This document shows positions 1 to 6,826 of a stretch of 22,055 nucleotides of DNA, piece by piece (the first letter of the stretch is position 1; the number at the start of each line of letters is the position of its first letter). The notes below the pieces were generated by a model. The model saw only the letters and a list, made by a program, of their open reading frames with translations. It searched no databases and was not told the DNA's origin. The DNA is from Scatosoma sp045643825. GTDB lineage: Bacteria > Bacillota > Clostridia > Christensenellales > Borkfalkiaceae. Where the stretch lies: NCBI GenBank assembly GCA_045643825.1, contig JAZRFV010000017.1, positions 1-22,055 on the forward strand, in the 5' to 3' direction. A program made the position numbers and the translations under genes.

Positions 1-196
1 GCTTTCCACATGCATACGAAAGCAATTCTTCCTTCCGTTTTTCGTGGCGAAAGCCTATCTCTTCCATCGTCTTTGCCAAGGCAGGATCTGTCAACAACCT
101 CGAATAGATTTTTACCTTTTTTTCTATAATATCCTCCCACGAGACAAGGGAAAGCAACAACGCCTGTTCCTTCTCCGCCCTTTCCATTTCGTCCAT
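1..196 (-). CDS. Hypothetical protein, N-terminal part (runs off the left edge)
   Basis: An open minus-strand reading frame begins with ATG at 196 and is still open at the window edge, giving 65 visible residues starting MDEMERAEKEQALLLSLVSW. The visible part is hydrophilic, rich in Glu and Lys, and has no signal peptide or membrane segment. I do not recognise the family. The start is supported by GGGAGG at 204-209, seven bases upstream. That ribosome site is also the 3' arm of the terminator hairpin that follows nth, so translation signal and terminator overlap. Expression by read-through from nth would therefore be attenuated. No separate promoter was seen. That it is a real gene is fairly likely; its function is unknown. 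Confidence 0.6.
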   Translation of the reverse strand, partial: MDEMERAEKEQALLLSLVSWEDIIEKKVKIYSRLLTDPALAKTMEEIGFRHEKRKEELLSYACGK

Positions 197-240
197 AAAA
201 AAACCTCCCGTTTACCATAGCATCGGCAAAACGAGAGGTT
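197..240 (-). terminator. Rho-independent terminator after nth, overlapping the next gene's ribosome site
   Basis: On the minus strand a 12-bp stem forms between 229-240 and 202-213, perfect if one G-U pair is allowed, with a 15-base loop. It is followed by a run of T (plus-strand A, 197-203). It lies 18 bases after the nth stop codon. Its 3' arm contains GGGAGG, the ribosome site of the following gene. Confidence 0.75.
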
Positions 241-257
241 ATTATTCTTTTGTTGTA

Positions 258-887
258 TCAACGCTTCTTTGCATAATCGCACAAGTGTGCCAAGGTGCAG
301 GTTTCACACGCAGGTTTTTGAGAATGGCACACCCGACGGCCGTGGTAAATCATCCAATGATGCGCCTTGGACCAATTTTTTTTCGGAACGACTTTGTACA
401 GACCTTCCTCGACCTCCAATGGCGTTTTACCCTTCGCCAAACCCAAACGGTTGCTGACACGGAACACGTGGGTATCCACCGCAATCGCATCCCCGCCAAA
501 CGCCACCGCATAGATTACGTTTGCCGTCTTTTTACCAACACCCGCAAGCGTCATCAATTCTTCAATCGTCCCAGGCACCTCACCGCCGAATTTTTCCAAA
601 ATGTCACGGGAGGCAGACAATATATGTTCCGCCTTCATACGGTAAAAACCGCAAGAGAAAATGTATTTCTCCAGCTCCTTTTGAGACAACGTCACCATTG
701 CCTCGGGGGTGGAATATTTCTCAAACAGCTTCGCCGTTACGATATTCACACGCTCGTCCGTGCATTGTGCGGATAGTACCACCGCCACCAACAATTCGTA
801 CGGCGTCGTGTAATGGAGTGCAGGTTTTGCATCAGGGTATAAGCTTGCCAGCTCGGCAAGTGCTTGTTCTTTATCAATCTTTTTCAT
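258..887 (-). CDS. nth: Endonuclease III (DNA glycosylase/AP lyase)
   Basis: Base-excision repair enzyme that removes oxidised pyrimidines and cleaves the abasic site. With the start at ATG 887 the protein has 209 residues. The helix-hairpin-helix LAGVGKKTANV carries the catalytic lysine at K120, and VDTH carries the aspartate at D138, the same numbering as E. coli Nth. The C-terminal iron-sulfur loop has C187, C194, C197 and C203 (C-x6-C-x2-C-x5-C), again the E. coli positions. This agreement and the promoter position favour ATG 887 over an in-frame ATG seven codons upstream (908), which would lie upstream of the -10 box and has no ribosome site. The gene is followed by a terminator. The identification is secure; the start is well supported. 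Confidence 0.96.
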   Translation of the reverse strand: MKKIDKEQALAELASLYPDAKPALHYTTPYELLVAVVLSAQCTDERVNIVTAKLFEKYSTPEAMVTLSQKELEKYIFSCGFYRMKAEHILSASRDILEKFGGEVPGTIEELMTLAGVGKKTANVIYAVAFGGDAIAVDTHVFRVSNRLGLAKGKTPLEVEEGLYKVVPKKNWSKAHHWMIYHGRRVCHSQKPACETCTLAHLCDYAKKR

Positions 888-925
888 ATCGTATGAATTA
901 TAGCACATTTGTACATATTTTGCAA
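888..925 (-). promoter_or_regulatory. nth promoter, extended -10, nearly leaderless
   Basis: On the minus strand, -35 TTGCAA (920-925), a 17-base spacer and -10 TATAAT (897-902) with an upstream TGC that makes an extended -10. Only nine bases separate the -10 box from the ATG at 887, so the predicted transcript would begin one to three bases before the start codon. No Shine-Dalgarno sequence is present. Confidence 0.75.
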
Positions 926-932
926 GTTATTT

Positions 933-1190
933 TTACGAAAAAGGTGTCAAGGAAATTTGACCGCCTACATAATCCATCTTATAAAAGCCCTTAAACGAAG
1001 TGTACCGCCCCGTCCGTAAAATTGCCTGCGCCCGAGAAAAATACCGCGCATCAAAGCGTACGCACAAGCCACACCCTATCCGCGCTTCCTTCGGGGTAGG
1101 CACGGTAACGGCTGGCACACCGTAGGACTGTAACCGCTCCGCATAATTCAGGCTATGCGCCCGAGAACGGAAAACCGCCAACACCGTCAT
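933..1190 (-). CDS. DUF3343 family protein (putative Se/S carrier-like)
   Basis: An 85-residue protein matching the DUF3343 pattern: an N-terminal VLAVFRSRAHSLNYAERL stretch, then VPTPKEARIGCGLCVRFDARYF with the conserved GCG cysteine. The family is small and cytoplasmic and is often annotated as a putative selenium/sulfur carrier because it occurs beside SelD-like and cysteine-desulfurase-like proteins. Here it is divergent from a class V aminotransferase 63 bases away, which fits a sulfur- or selenium-handling pair. AAAGGAGG precedes the ATG by ten bases; an earlier ATG in another frame gives only Met-Thr-stop. Family assignment is from recalled pattern. The biochemical role is inference. 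Confidence 0.75.
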   Translation of the reverse strand: MTVLAVFRSRAHSLNYAERLQSYGVPAVTVPTPKEARIGCGLCVRFDARYFSRAQAILRTGRYTSFKGFYKMDYVGGQISLTPFS

Positions 1191-1253
1191 GTCATACGCG
1201 CCTCCTTTGGGGAATACTATATCTTATGAAAATACCCTTTTTAGAGGTGCAAT

Positions 1254-2387
1254 ATGATTTATTTTGACAACGCCGCCACGGGCGGACAAAAGCCCGACAC
1301 CGTACTCACCGCCGTAAGCTCCGCCGTGAAAGTTTGCGCAAACCCCGGTAGAAGCGGGCACAAGCTGTCCCTATCCTGCGCCATGCAGGTGGAAAATTGC
1401 CGCATTGCCTTGGACGGCTTTTTCGACGGTTATGGTTTCGACCGCGTCGTTTTCACAAAGAATTGTACGGAGGCGTTAAATATTGCCCTGCTCGGCACTT
1501 TACAACAAGGCGACCACGTCGTTCTTTCTTGTATGGAGCATAACTCCGTCCTCCGCCCTTTGGAACACCTGCGCAAGCAGGGTATTATAACCTATGATAT
1601 TTGCCCCCTGCAAGGGGAAGGCGCAAGGGCATATCTTTCCCCCAAGGATATTCTTCCCTTGTTAAAGCCGAACACGAAAGCGGTAATTATCACCGCCGCC
1701 TCCAACGTCACGGGGTACGCACCCGACCTTACCACTATTAAAAAAATCTTACCCGACAAAGTGCTGTTTTTTTGCGACGGAGCGCAGGGCGGAGGACACC
1801 TTCCCCTTAAAATGAAGGGGACAGGTATGGATGTATTGACCATCGCAGGACATAAAGGTATGCTCGGCATCCAAGGTAGCGGCGTATTACTTTTCTCTGA
1901 ACGGGTAAATCCCACGCCACTGCTATACGGCGGTACGGGATCCATGAGCCTATCCTTGGATATGCCCGATTTTTACCCCGATTGCTTGGAAGCAGGCACT
2001 CTTTCCTTCCCTGCCATCCTTTCCCTTTTGGAAGGTGTAAGGCATCTAACCTTACACCAAAAGGAAATCGAGGAAAAGCTACTTTCCTTATCGAGGTATC
2101 TATTATCAGAGTTATCTTCCCTGCCCGATTACACCGCATTTTCCTTGCCAAATCCTTGCGGAATTATTTCCTTTCGTCACCGCCATATACAATCGGAATA
2201 TATCGCCGATATCTTATCCTCCAAATACAATATTTGTGTGCGAGGCGGGCTACATTGTGCTCCGCTTATGCACGAAGCGTTGGGAACGCTGGACGGTGGT
2301 TTGGTACGGGTATCCTTTTCACATTACAACGCAAAAAGGGAAATTGATCGTCTTATTTTTGCCTTATCGGAAATCAGCAATAGCTAA
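1254..2387 (+). CDS. Cysteine desulfurase family protein (class V aminotransferase)
   Basis: PLP-dependent enzyme of 377 residues resembling the cysteine desulfurase/selenocysteine lyase group (TIGR01977-like). FDNAATG is at the N-terminus, the Schiff-base lysine is K201 in TIAGHKGMLG, and the phosphate-binding and dimer segment YGGTGSMS lies near 225-232. The C-terminal RGGLHCAP carries C335, the position of the sulfur-accepting cysteine in SufS-like enzymes. AGAGGTG sits upstream of ATG 1254. It is divergent from the DUF3343 gene, a pairing that suggests mobilisation of sulfur or selenium from cysteine or selenocysteine. No Fe-S scaffold gene is adjacent, so a specific SufS, IscS or CsdB assignment is not justified. 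Confidence 0.88.
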   Translation: MIYFDNAATGGQKPDTVLTAVSSAVKVCANPGRSGHKLSLSCAMQVENCRIALDGFFDGYGFDRVVFTKNCTEALNIALLGTLQQGDHVVLSCMEHNSVLRPLEHLRKQGIITYDICPLQGEGARAYLSPKDILPLLKPNTKAVIITAASNVTGYAPDLTTIKKILPDKVLFFCDGAQGGGHLPLKMKGTGMDVLTIAGHKGMLGIQGSGVLLFSERVNPTPLLYGGTGSMSLSLDMPDFYPDCLEAGTLSFPAILSLLEGVRHLTLHQKEIEEKLLSLSRYLLSELSSLPDYTAFSLPNPCGIISFRHRHIQSEYIADILSSKYNICVRGGLHCAPLMHEALGTLDGGLVRVSFSHYNAKREIDRLIFALSEISNS

Positions 2388-2408
2388 CTCGTCGCATACC
2401 TGCCCCTA

Positions 2409-2681
2409 TCAAATGTCTTTTAGCCTATCCACAATCGAACGCAAGCGTTTGCGTTGGATTCCATCCAACATCGGTGCAAAGCTTTGGTAAAACGCCTCTA
2501 TTTCCTCGTTGGAAAGGGTGCCTGCACGCTTACTCTTTTCCGCTTCGAAAAGGATATTTTTCAAGATATCCGCATTGCTTTTCCCGTGATAGGCATTTGC
2601 GATTTGCTTTGCCAAATCCTCCGCACCCACCGTTTTTTCAGTCGTTTCATTTTCGCCTTGATAATCCTTAAAGCTTTTCAT
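2409..2681 (-). CDS. Small hypothetical protein, 90 aa
   Basis: A soluble, charged 90-residue protein beginning MKSFKDYQGENETTEKTVG. The C-terminal third (FAPMLDGIQRKRLRSIVDRL) looks like an amphipathic helical pair and is the part most likely to be conserved. No signal peptide or membrane segment is seen. ATG 2681 was chosen because GGAGG at 2687-2691 precedes it by five bases; an in-frame TTG four codons upstream would overlap that ribosome site. It is convergent with the desulfurase-like gene (21-base gap) and divergent from the 98-residue gene at 2754, with which it shares a promoter region. I do not recognise the family and assign no function. Confidence 0.72.
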   Translation of the reverse strand: MKSFKDYQGENETTEKTVGAEDLAKQIANAYHGKSNADILKNILFEAEKSKRAGTLSNEEIEAFYQSFAPMLDGIQRKRLRSIVDRLKDI

Positions 2682-2696
2682 ACACACCTCCAAAAA

Positions 2697-2748
2697 TCGA
2701 TATTACATACTATTCCCTTTGTCAATTTTCCGTCACACGCCATATAAT
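2697..2748. promoter_or_regulatory. Divergent promoters with overlapping -35 boxes
   Basis: Plus strand: -35 TTGTCA (2719-2724), 18-base spacer, -10 TATAAT (2743-2748), five bases before the ATG at 2754. Minus strand: -35 TTGACA (2720-2725), 17-base spacer, weaker -10 TATCGA (2697-2702), serving the gene that starts at 2681. The two -35 hexamers share five bases, so polymerase should occupy only one at a time. The plus-strand promoter is convincing; the minus one is weaker. Confidence 0.6.
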
Positions 2749-2753
2749 GTGGT

Positions 2754-3050
2754 ATGGAAATTTTAATTTTAGTGCTTTTATATTATCTCTCACAAAACCC
2801 CGACTTTTCCGACAGCGTACGCCCTTTAATGGAGCAATTAAAAAACTCGGAGCAAATGCTAAACTTTTTAAAGGATTTGTCTAACTTTACCAAAACCTTT
2901 AGCACTTTTAAGAGCAATTGCCACACACAAGAAACGGAAAAACCTACCCCACACCCCAAAGAGGACAAAGAAAAACCGCAATCCCCCACCGAAGGAATTG
3001 CGGATGAATTTATCCAAAATATTTTAAACAGCTATCTAAAACAGCATTGA
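2754..3050 (+). CDS. Small hypothetical protein, 98 aa
   Basis: The N-terminus MEILILVLLYYLSQNP is a short hydrophobic segment that could anchor the protein or pack as a helix. It is followed by a helical region (about 18-52) and a Lys/Glu/Pro-rich low-complexity linker (about 58-80) before a short C-terminal helix. I do not recognise a family. There is no ribosome site; a TATAAT box ends five bases before the ATG, so the mRNA is predicted to be leaderless. Its stop codon directly abuts that of the convergent dehydrogenase gene with no gap, and the linker-coding stretch holds the terminator of the opposite-strand operon, which may explain its unusual composition. Confidence 0.65.
   Translation: MEILILVLLYYLSQNPDFSDSVRPLMEQLKNSEQMLNFLKDLSNFTKTFSTFKSNCHTQETEKPTPHPKEDKEKPQSPTEGIADEFIQNILNSYLKQH
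2971..3003 (-). terminator. Terminator of the aro operon, inside a convergent coding region
   Basis: On the minus strand a 10-bp stem forms between 2994-3003 and 2976-2985 (one G-U pair, 8-base loop), followed by TTTTTCTTT. It lies about 50 bases past the dehydrogenase stop codon and wholly within the 98-residue gene on the other strand. Confidence 0.72.
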
Positions 3051-3749
3051 TTACACAATCGAGAAACCGCCGTTCACGGGCAAATCAATCCCCGTCACGT
3101 AATCATTTTCCTCTAAATAGAGTACGGCCTTTGCAACGTCCTCACCCGTCCCGATGCGCCCCATCGGGATTTCTTCTTTTAACGCCTGCATATCCTCGGC
3201 GGAAAAATGCGCATTCATACGGGTTTCAATCACCCCAGGGGAAACGCTGTTCACACGGATACCCGACCAACCAAGCTCCTTTGCAAGCGCCTTGGTAAAG
3301 CCGATGAGCGCCGCCTTGGATGCGGAGTAAACACTCTCACAGCTACCGCCAACCTCCCCCCACACGGAGGAAATGTTGACAATCAAACCGCTTTGGTTTG
3401 CAATCATCCCCTTGGACGCCTCACGACTGCACAGGAAGGCGCCACCCACATTTACCGACATCAAGGTGTTGTATTCCTCGTAGGAAACGTCTTGGATTTG
3501 TTTCACGAGGGACACACCTGCGTTGTTGACAAGGATATCCACCGTGCCAATTTTTTTGAAAAGGGCAACCACCTCGTCCTCCTTGGAAACGTCGGTGCGA
3601 TACACCTCCAAACCAAGCAAAGTAACCTCCTTTGCACTCTCTTCATCACGAGAATAGGTCACGCACACGCGATAACCCTTTTCATAAAATTGTAAAGCGA
3701 TGCTTTTGCCGATTCCGCGCACACCGCCCGTCACCAAAACCGTTTTCAT
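3051..3749 (-). CDS. Short-chain dehydrogenase/reductase (FabG-like)
   Basis: NAD(P)-dependent oxidoreductase of 232 residues, standard length for classical SDRs. The Rossmann motif TGGVRGIG is at 7-14, NNAG at 75-78, and the catalytic Ser-Tyr-Lys is formed by S127/S128, Y141 and K145 in YSASK. PG at the end of the catalytic helix region and a C-terminal VNGG match 3-oxoacyl-ACP-reductase-like enzymes. It is the last gene of the shikimate operon, 20 bases after aroK. The substrate cannot be told from sequence: FabG-type reductase and the SDR that reduces modified elongation factor P (YmfI-like) are both possible. The ribosome region is GGCAGGTACGAG before ATG, identical to that of aroE. Confidence 0.88.
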   Translation of the reverse strand: MKTVLVTGGVRGIGKSIALQFYEKGYRVCVTYSRDEESAKEVTLLGLEVYRTDVSKEDEVVALFKKIGTVDILVNNAGVSLVKQIQDVSYEEYNTLMSVNVGGAFLCSREASKGMIANQSGLIVNISSVWGEVGGSCESVYSASKAALIGFTKALAKELGWSGIRVNSVSPGVIETRMNAHFSAEDMQALKEEIPMGRIGTGEDVAKAVLYLEENDYVTGIDLPVNGGFSIV

Positions 3750-3769
3750 CTCGTACCTGCCTACCTCTT

Positions 3770-4279
3770 TTACCTATTTTTATCCAAAAAAGCCTTAATT
3801 TCCATCGCAACCGTTTCCACCGATTTTCCATCCGTATCCACGGTAAAATCCGCAACGCCCTCATAAATAGAGGTGCGTTCTTTTAATATTTTTTCTATTC
3901 TATCTTGTAAAGTCCCCACGCCCGCTTTTAATAAAGGGCGGTCCTCACAACCTGCCAAACGTTCTAACAAAGCACCCACCGAGGACTGCAAATAGATTAC
4001 CTTACACTCTTTTAACAAGGAAACGTTTTCCTCTTTTAAAACCAAGCCGCCGCCAACCGAAATCACCTGGCAATCGCCTTGGAGAACCTCTTTGACAATT
4101 TCCGTTTCTAACGCGCGAAAATATTCCTCGCCGAACCGATCAAAAATCGTCGATATTTCACCGTATTTTTCTATAATGAGGCTGTCGGTATCCACAAATC
4201 GCCACCCTAACGTAGAAGCAAGCGCCCCGCCGACGGTGGTCTTCCCCGCACCCATCATACCGCATAAAACTACGTTCAT
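3770..4279 (-). CDS. aroK: Shikimate kinase
   Basis: Phosphorylates shikimate to shikimate 3-phosphate with ATP (fifth step of the chorismate pathway). It is 169 residues, typical for the family. Walker A GMMGAGKT is at 7-14, the substrate and Mg site DTD at 31-33, FRALE follows in the shikimate-binding region, then VGGG and the lid arginine in CEDRPLL. The start codon follows the aroQ stop with a single base between and no ribosome site of its own, so translation is probably coupled to aroQ. Confidence 0.95.
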   Translation of the reverse strand: MNVVLCGMMGAGKTTVGGALASTLGWRFVDTDSLIIEKYGEISTIFDRFGEEYFRALETEIVKEVLQGDCQVISVGGGLVLKEENVSLLKECKVIYLQSSVGALLERLAGCEDRPLLKAGVGTLQDRIEKILKERTSIYEGVADFTVDTDGKSVETVAMEIKAFLDKNR

Positions 4280-4280
4280 A

Positions 4281-4724
4281 TTATTTAGCCAACAAGCTTT
4301 CTTTTAAACCAATGAGCGCCGCAAGATAACTGCCTACGCCAAATCCACAAACAACGCCTTTGCATACCTCGGATAAGACACTCACCTTACGGAAGTCCTC
4401 ACGTGCGTGGACATTGGACATATGCACCTCCACCACGGGGACGTCAATCCCTGCGATTGCATCACGCAAAGCGTAGCTGTAATGGGTGTACGCCCCTGCA
4501 TTCAACAAAATGCCGTCGTACGCCTTACCTAAAAACGCCTCGTGGAGCTTGTTTACAAGCTCCCCTTCGATATTGCTTTGGTAAAAATCCACGCTGTCGC
4601 CAAGAGTTTTTACAAAATCCGCAATTTGCTCGTTCATTTCTAAAAGCGTAGCCTTACCGTAAACCGCTTGTTCACGCAAGCCCGTCAAGTTCAAATTCAC
4701 ACCGTTGATAACCAAAAATTTCAT
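4281..4724 (-). CDS. aroQ: 3-Dehydroquinate dehydratase, type II
   Basis: Converts 3-dehydroquinate to 3-dehydroshikimate (third step). The 147-residue protein carries the type II signatures: INGVNLNLTGLRE with the catalytic Arg/Tyr loop (...VYGKATL), YQSNIEGELVNKLHEA, and LNAGAYTHYSYALRDAI followed by VEVHMSNVHAREDFR with the catalytic histidine. NAGAY replaces the more usual NPGAY. The start is ATG 4724, which overlaps the aroE stop as ATGA and has GGAGG seven bases upstream; the longer in-frame start at 4742 lies inside the end of aroE and has no better support. Confidence 0.95.
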   Translation of the reverse strand: MKFLVINGVNLNLTGLREQAVYGKATLLEMNEQIADFVKTLGDSVDFYQSNIEGELVNKLHEAFLGKAYDGILLNAGAYTHYSYALRDAIAGIDVPVVEVHMSNVHAREDFRKVSVLSEVCKGVVCGFGVGSYLAALIGLKESLLAK

Positions 4725-5530
4725 CCTTGAACCTCCGTCCACTTCTTGTAAAACGCCAACGCCTCGTCATCATCGGGCGTTCTTCCAACATAAATACAAT
4801 CGGCGTAATATGCCTGATAAAACAACATCGCCGCGCCGTTTAAGGTAAAAATGCCCTTGCCTTCCGCAAGGCGTAAAAACTCCGATTTGCTCGGGCGGTA
4901 AATCAAATCCACCGCATGTTTTACACCATCAAAAGCCCGCTCCGTCACGGGGGATTGCCCCTCCGTATCGTGCATACCTACCCCCGTACAATTGACGAGG
5001 ATATCGTATCCGCCTGCATTAGGATTGTCGGCAGGGGTTACGCCAAGCTCGTTACAAATTTCCTCTAATTTCTCCTTACGCCGTTGATACACGGACACAA
5101 CCGCACCTGCGCCCTTCAAGGCAGCCGCCGTACTTCTACCCGATCCGCCACCGCCAAGCACCAAAACCTTTTTGTCTTTTACCGACATATCTGCCGTGCG
5201 GAGCATCAATAAAAAGCCCACGCCGTCCGTGTTAAAGCCCTGTCTTGTTGCCGTAGAAACGGTGTTTACCGAGCCGCACGCAAAAGCGTCGCCCGTCACT
5301 TCATCCAAATACCCCATCACGTCGCGCTTATAGGGTATTGTCACGTTAAAGCCGTCAAAATCGCCTAAAAGCCGTGCCATTACGCTGTCAAAATCCTGCT
5401 TTTCCACAGAAAAATATTCATACTCGCAGGTATATCCCCATTCCTTTAAAATAAAGGTATGAATGGACCCGCTGACGGATTTCGAAACGTCCTTACCCAC
5501 CAAGGCAAGACGTAAAATTTTCTCATTCAT
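4721..5530 (-). CDS. aroE: Shikimate dehydrogenase
   Basis: NADP-dependent reduction of 3-dehydroshikimate to shikimate (fourth step); 269 residues. NVTIPYK places the catalytic lysine at K68, SVNTV is at 87-91, and FNTDGVGF gives D102, matching E. coli AroE spacing. The nucleotide-binding loop is LGGGGSGRS near 135-143. The substrate-binding segment reads SKSVSGSIHT, where most family members have S-x-S-P-x-x-H-N, so the Pro and Asn are changed while both serines and the histidine remain. Its end overlaps aroQ by four bases; aroA lies 16 bases upstream. Confidence 0.94.
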   Translation of the reverse strand: MNEKILRLALVGKDVSKSVSGSIHTFILKEWGYTCEYEYFSVEKQDFDSVMARLLGDFDGFNVTIPYKRDVMGYLDEVTGDAFACGSVNTVSTATRQGFNTDGVGFLLMLRTADMSVKDKKVLVLGGGGSGRSTAAALKGAGAVVSVYQRRKEKLEEICNELGVTPADNPNAGGYDILVNCTGVGMHDTEGQSPVTERAFDGVKHAVDLIYRPSKSEFLRLAEGKGIFTLNGAAMLFYQAYYADCIYVGRTPDDDEALAFYKKWTEVQG

Positions 5531-5546
5531 CTCGTACCTGCCCCCT

Positions 5547-6803
5547 TCAAAACTCTTTTACGCCTAATTTTTCAAAGAAATCAGGGAAGGAAACCGCGCA
5601 ACAATCCGAACGGTGAATTCTACCGCCAAGCTCGCTGGCAAGTAGCCCGATCGTCCCCGTCATCGCAATGCGATGGTCAAGATAGCTGTCGATATCCCCA
5701 CCACGCAATTTCTTTTTACCGCGGATGATAAATCCGTCAGGCAACTCCTCACAATCGCCGCCCAGATTACGCAACATATCCACCGTGGCGCAGATACGGT
5801 CGCATTCCTTCACGCGTAATTCCTGCGCACCCGTAATACGGCTTTCTCCGTCCGCAAACGCACAAAGCAACGCAATCAAAGGCAATTCGTCAATCATTGA
5901 AGGAACGTCCTCCGCCGTCAAGGTTATGCCTTTTAAGTAAGATTTTTTCACCAAGATATCCGCCCGTTCTTCTCCGCCAGATACCGATTTTTTTTGCAGG
6001 GTATAATCCACCCCCAAGCGGTCAAACGCCGTTAAAATACCTGCCCTTGCAGGGTTTACGCCTACACCTTTGCACAGGGTTTTCCCCTTCAACACGCCAA
6101 GTGCCATAAAGTATGCCGCCGACGAAATATCCGCAGGCACACATATATCCGTCGCTTGCAAATGGCTACGCGTTACCGTCACGGCAGTACCGTCAACGGA
6201 AATATTCGCCCCCATCGAGACAAGCATTCTTTCTGTATGGTTTCGAGATAAAATCGGCTCTCTAACCGTGGTAACGCCATCCGCCGACAGTCCTGCGAGT
6301 AACACCGAGCTCTTCACCTGTGCAGAAGGAATATCCAACAAAATATCCGCGCCGTGCAAGTTTTTAGGGCGAACGAAAACGGGTGCGTGCCCGTCCGTTG
6401 TTTGCACCTCCGCCCCCATTAAGGCAAGAGGTTCCGCCACCCTTTTCATAGGTCTCGCAGACAAGGATTTATCCCCGCAAAGTTTCGCCTCGATTCCTTT
6501 GCCAGCCGTCAAGCCCGTCAAAAGGCGCATCGTCGTACCAGAGTTTCCACAATACAATTCTTTACCGTTTAAAAAGTTCTCAACACCCTTTACACGAAAG
6601 GTATCGCCGTCCGTATCCACCTTCACGCCAAGGGTACGCATACAATCTAATGTGGAAAGGCAATCCGCCCCCGTCGAAGCGTTTTTAATCACCGCTTCGC
6701 CCTCCGCAATGGCATTCAACATCACCGCACGGTGAGTGATTGATTTATCTCCGGGAAGGCAAAATTCCCCGTCAAAATGTTCAATTGAATGAATTTGACG
6801 CAT
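5547..6803 (-). CDS. aroA: 3-Phosphoshikimate 1-carboxyvinyltransferase (EPSP synthase)
   Basis: Transfers enolpyruvyl from PEP to shikimate 3-phosphate (sixth step). 418 residues from ATG 6803. LPGDKSITHRA holds K20, S21 and R25; CGNSGTTMRLL is at 85-95; IPSAQVKSS, VKECDRI and YLDHRIAMTG follow in the order expected for the two inverse alpha/beta domains. ATG 6803 has GGAGG seven bases upstream; the in-frame GTG at 6818 would place translation start ahead of that site, so it was rejected. The start region contains one of the four copies of the CGCATACCTGCCC motif (6799-6811). Confidence 0.95.
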   Translation of the reverse strand: MRQIHSIEHFDGEFCLPGDKSITHRAVMLNAIAEGEAVIKNASTGADCLSTLDCMRTLGVKVDTDGDTFRVKGVENFLNGKELYCGNSGTTMRLLTGLTAGKGIEAKLCGDKSLSARPMKRVAEPLALMGAEVQTTDGHAPVFVRPKNLHGADILLDIPSAQVKSSVLLAGLSADGVTTVREPILSRNHTERMLVSMGANISVDGTAVTVTRSHLQATDICVPADISSAAYFMALGVLKGKTLCKGVGVNPARAGILTAFDRLGVDYTLQKKSVSGGEERADILVKKSYLKGITLTAEDVPSMIDELPLIALLCAFADGESRITGAQELRVKECDRICATVDMLRNLGGDCEELPDGFIIRGKKKLRGGDIDSYLDHRIAMTGTIGLLASELGGRIHRSDCCAVSFPDFFEKLGVKEF

Positions 6804-6826
6804 ACCTGCCCCTCCCACTTTGATTT

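Noticed and set aside
1807..2151. Open frames inside the desulfurase-like gene on both strands
   Set aside because: They overlap a clear full-length PLP enzyme with all its motifs, and have no independent signals.
2430..2465. Hairpin AACGCAA/TTGCGTT as terminator for the desulfurase-like gene
   Set aside because: It has no T run on either strand and lies inside the coding region of the 90-residue gene.
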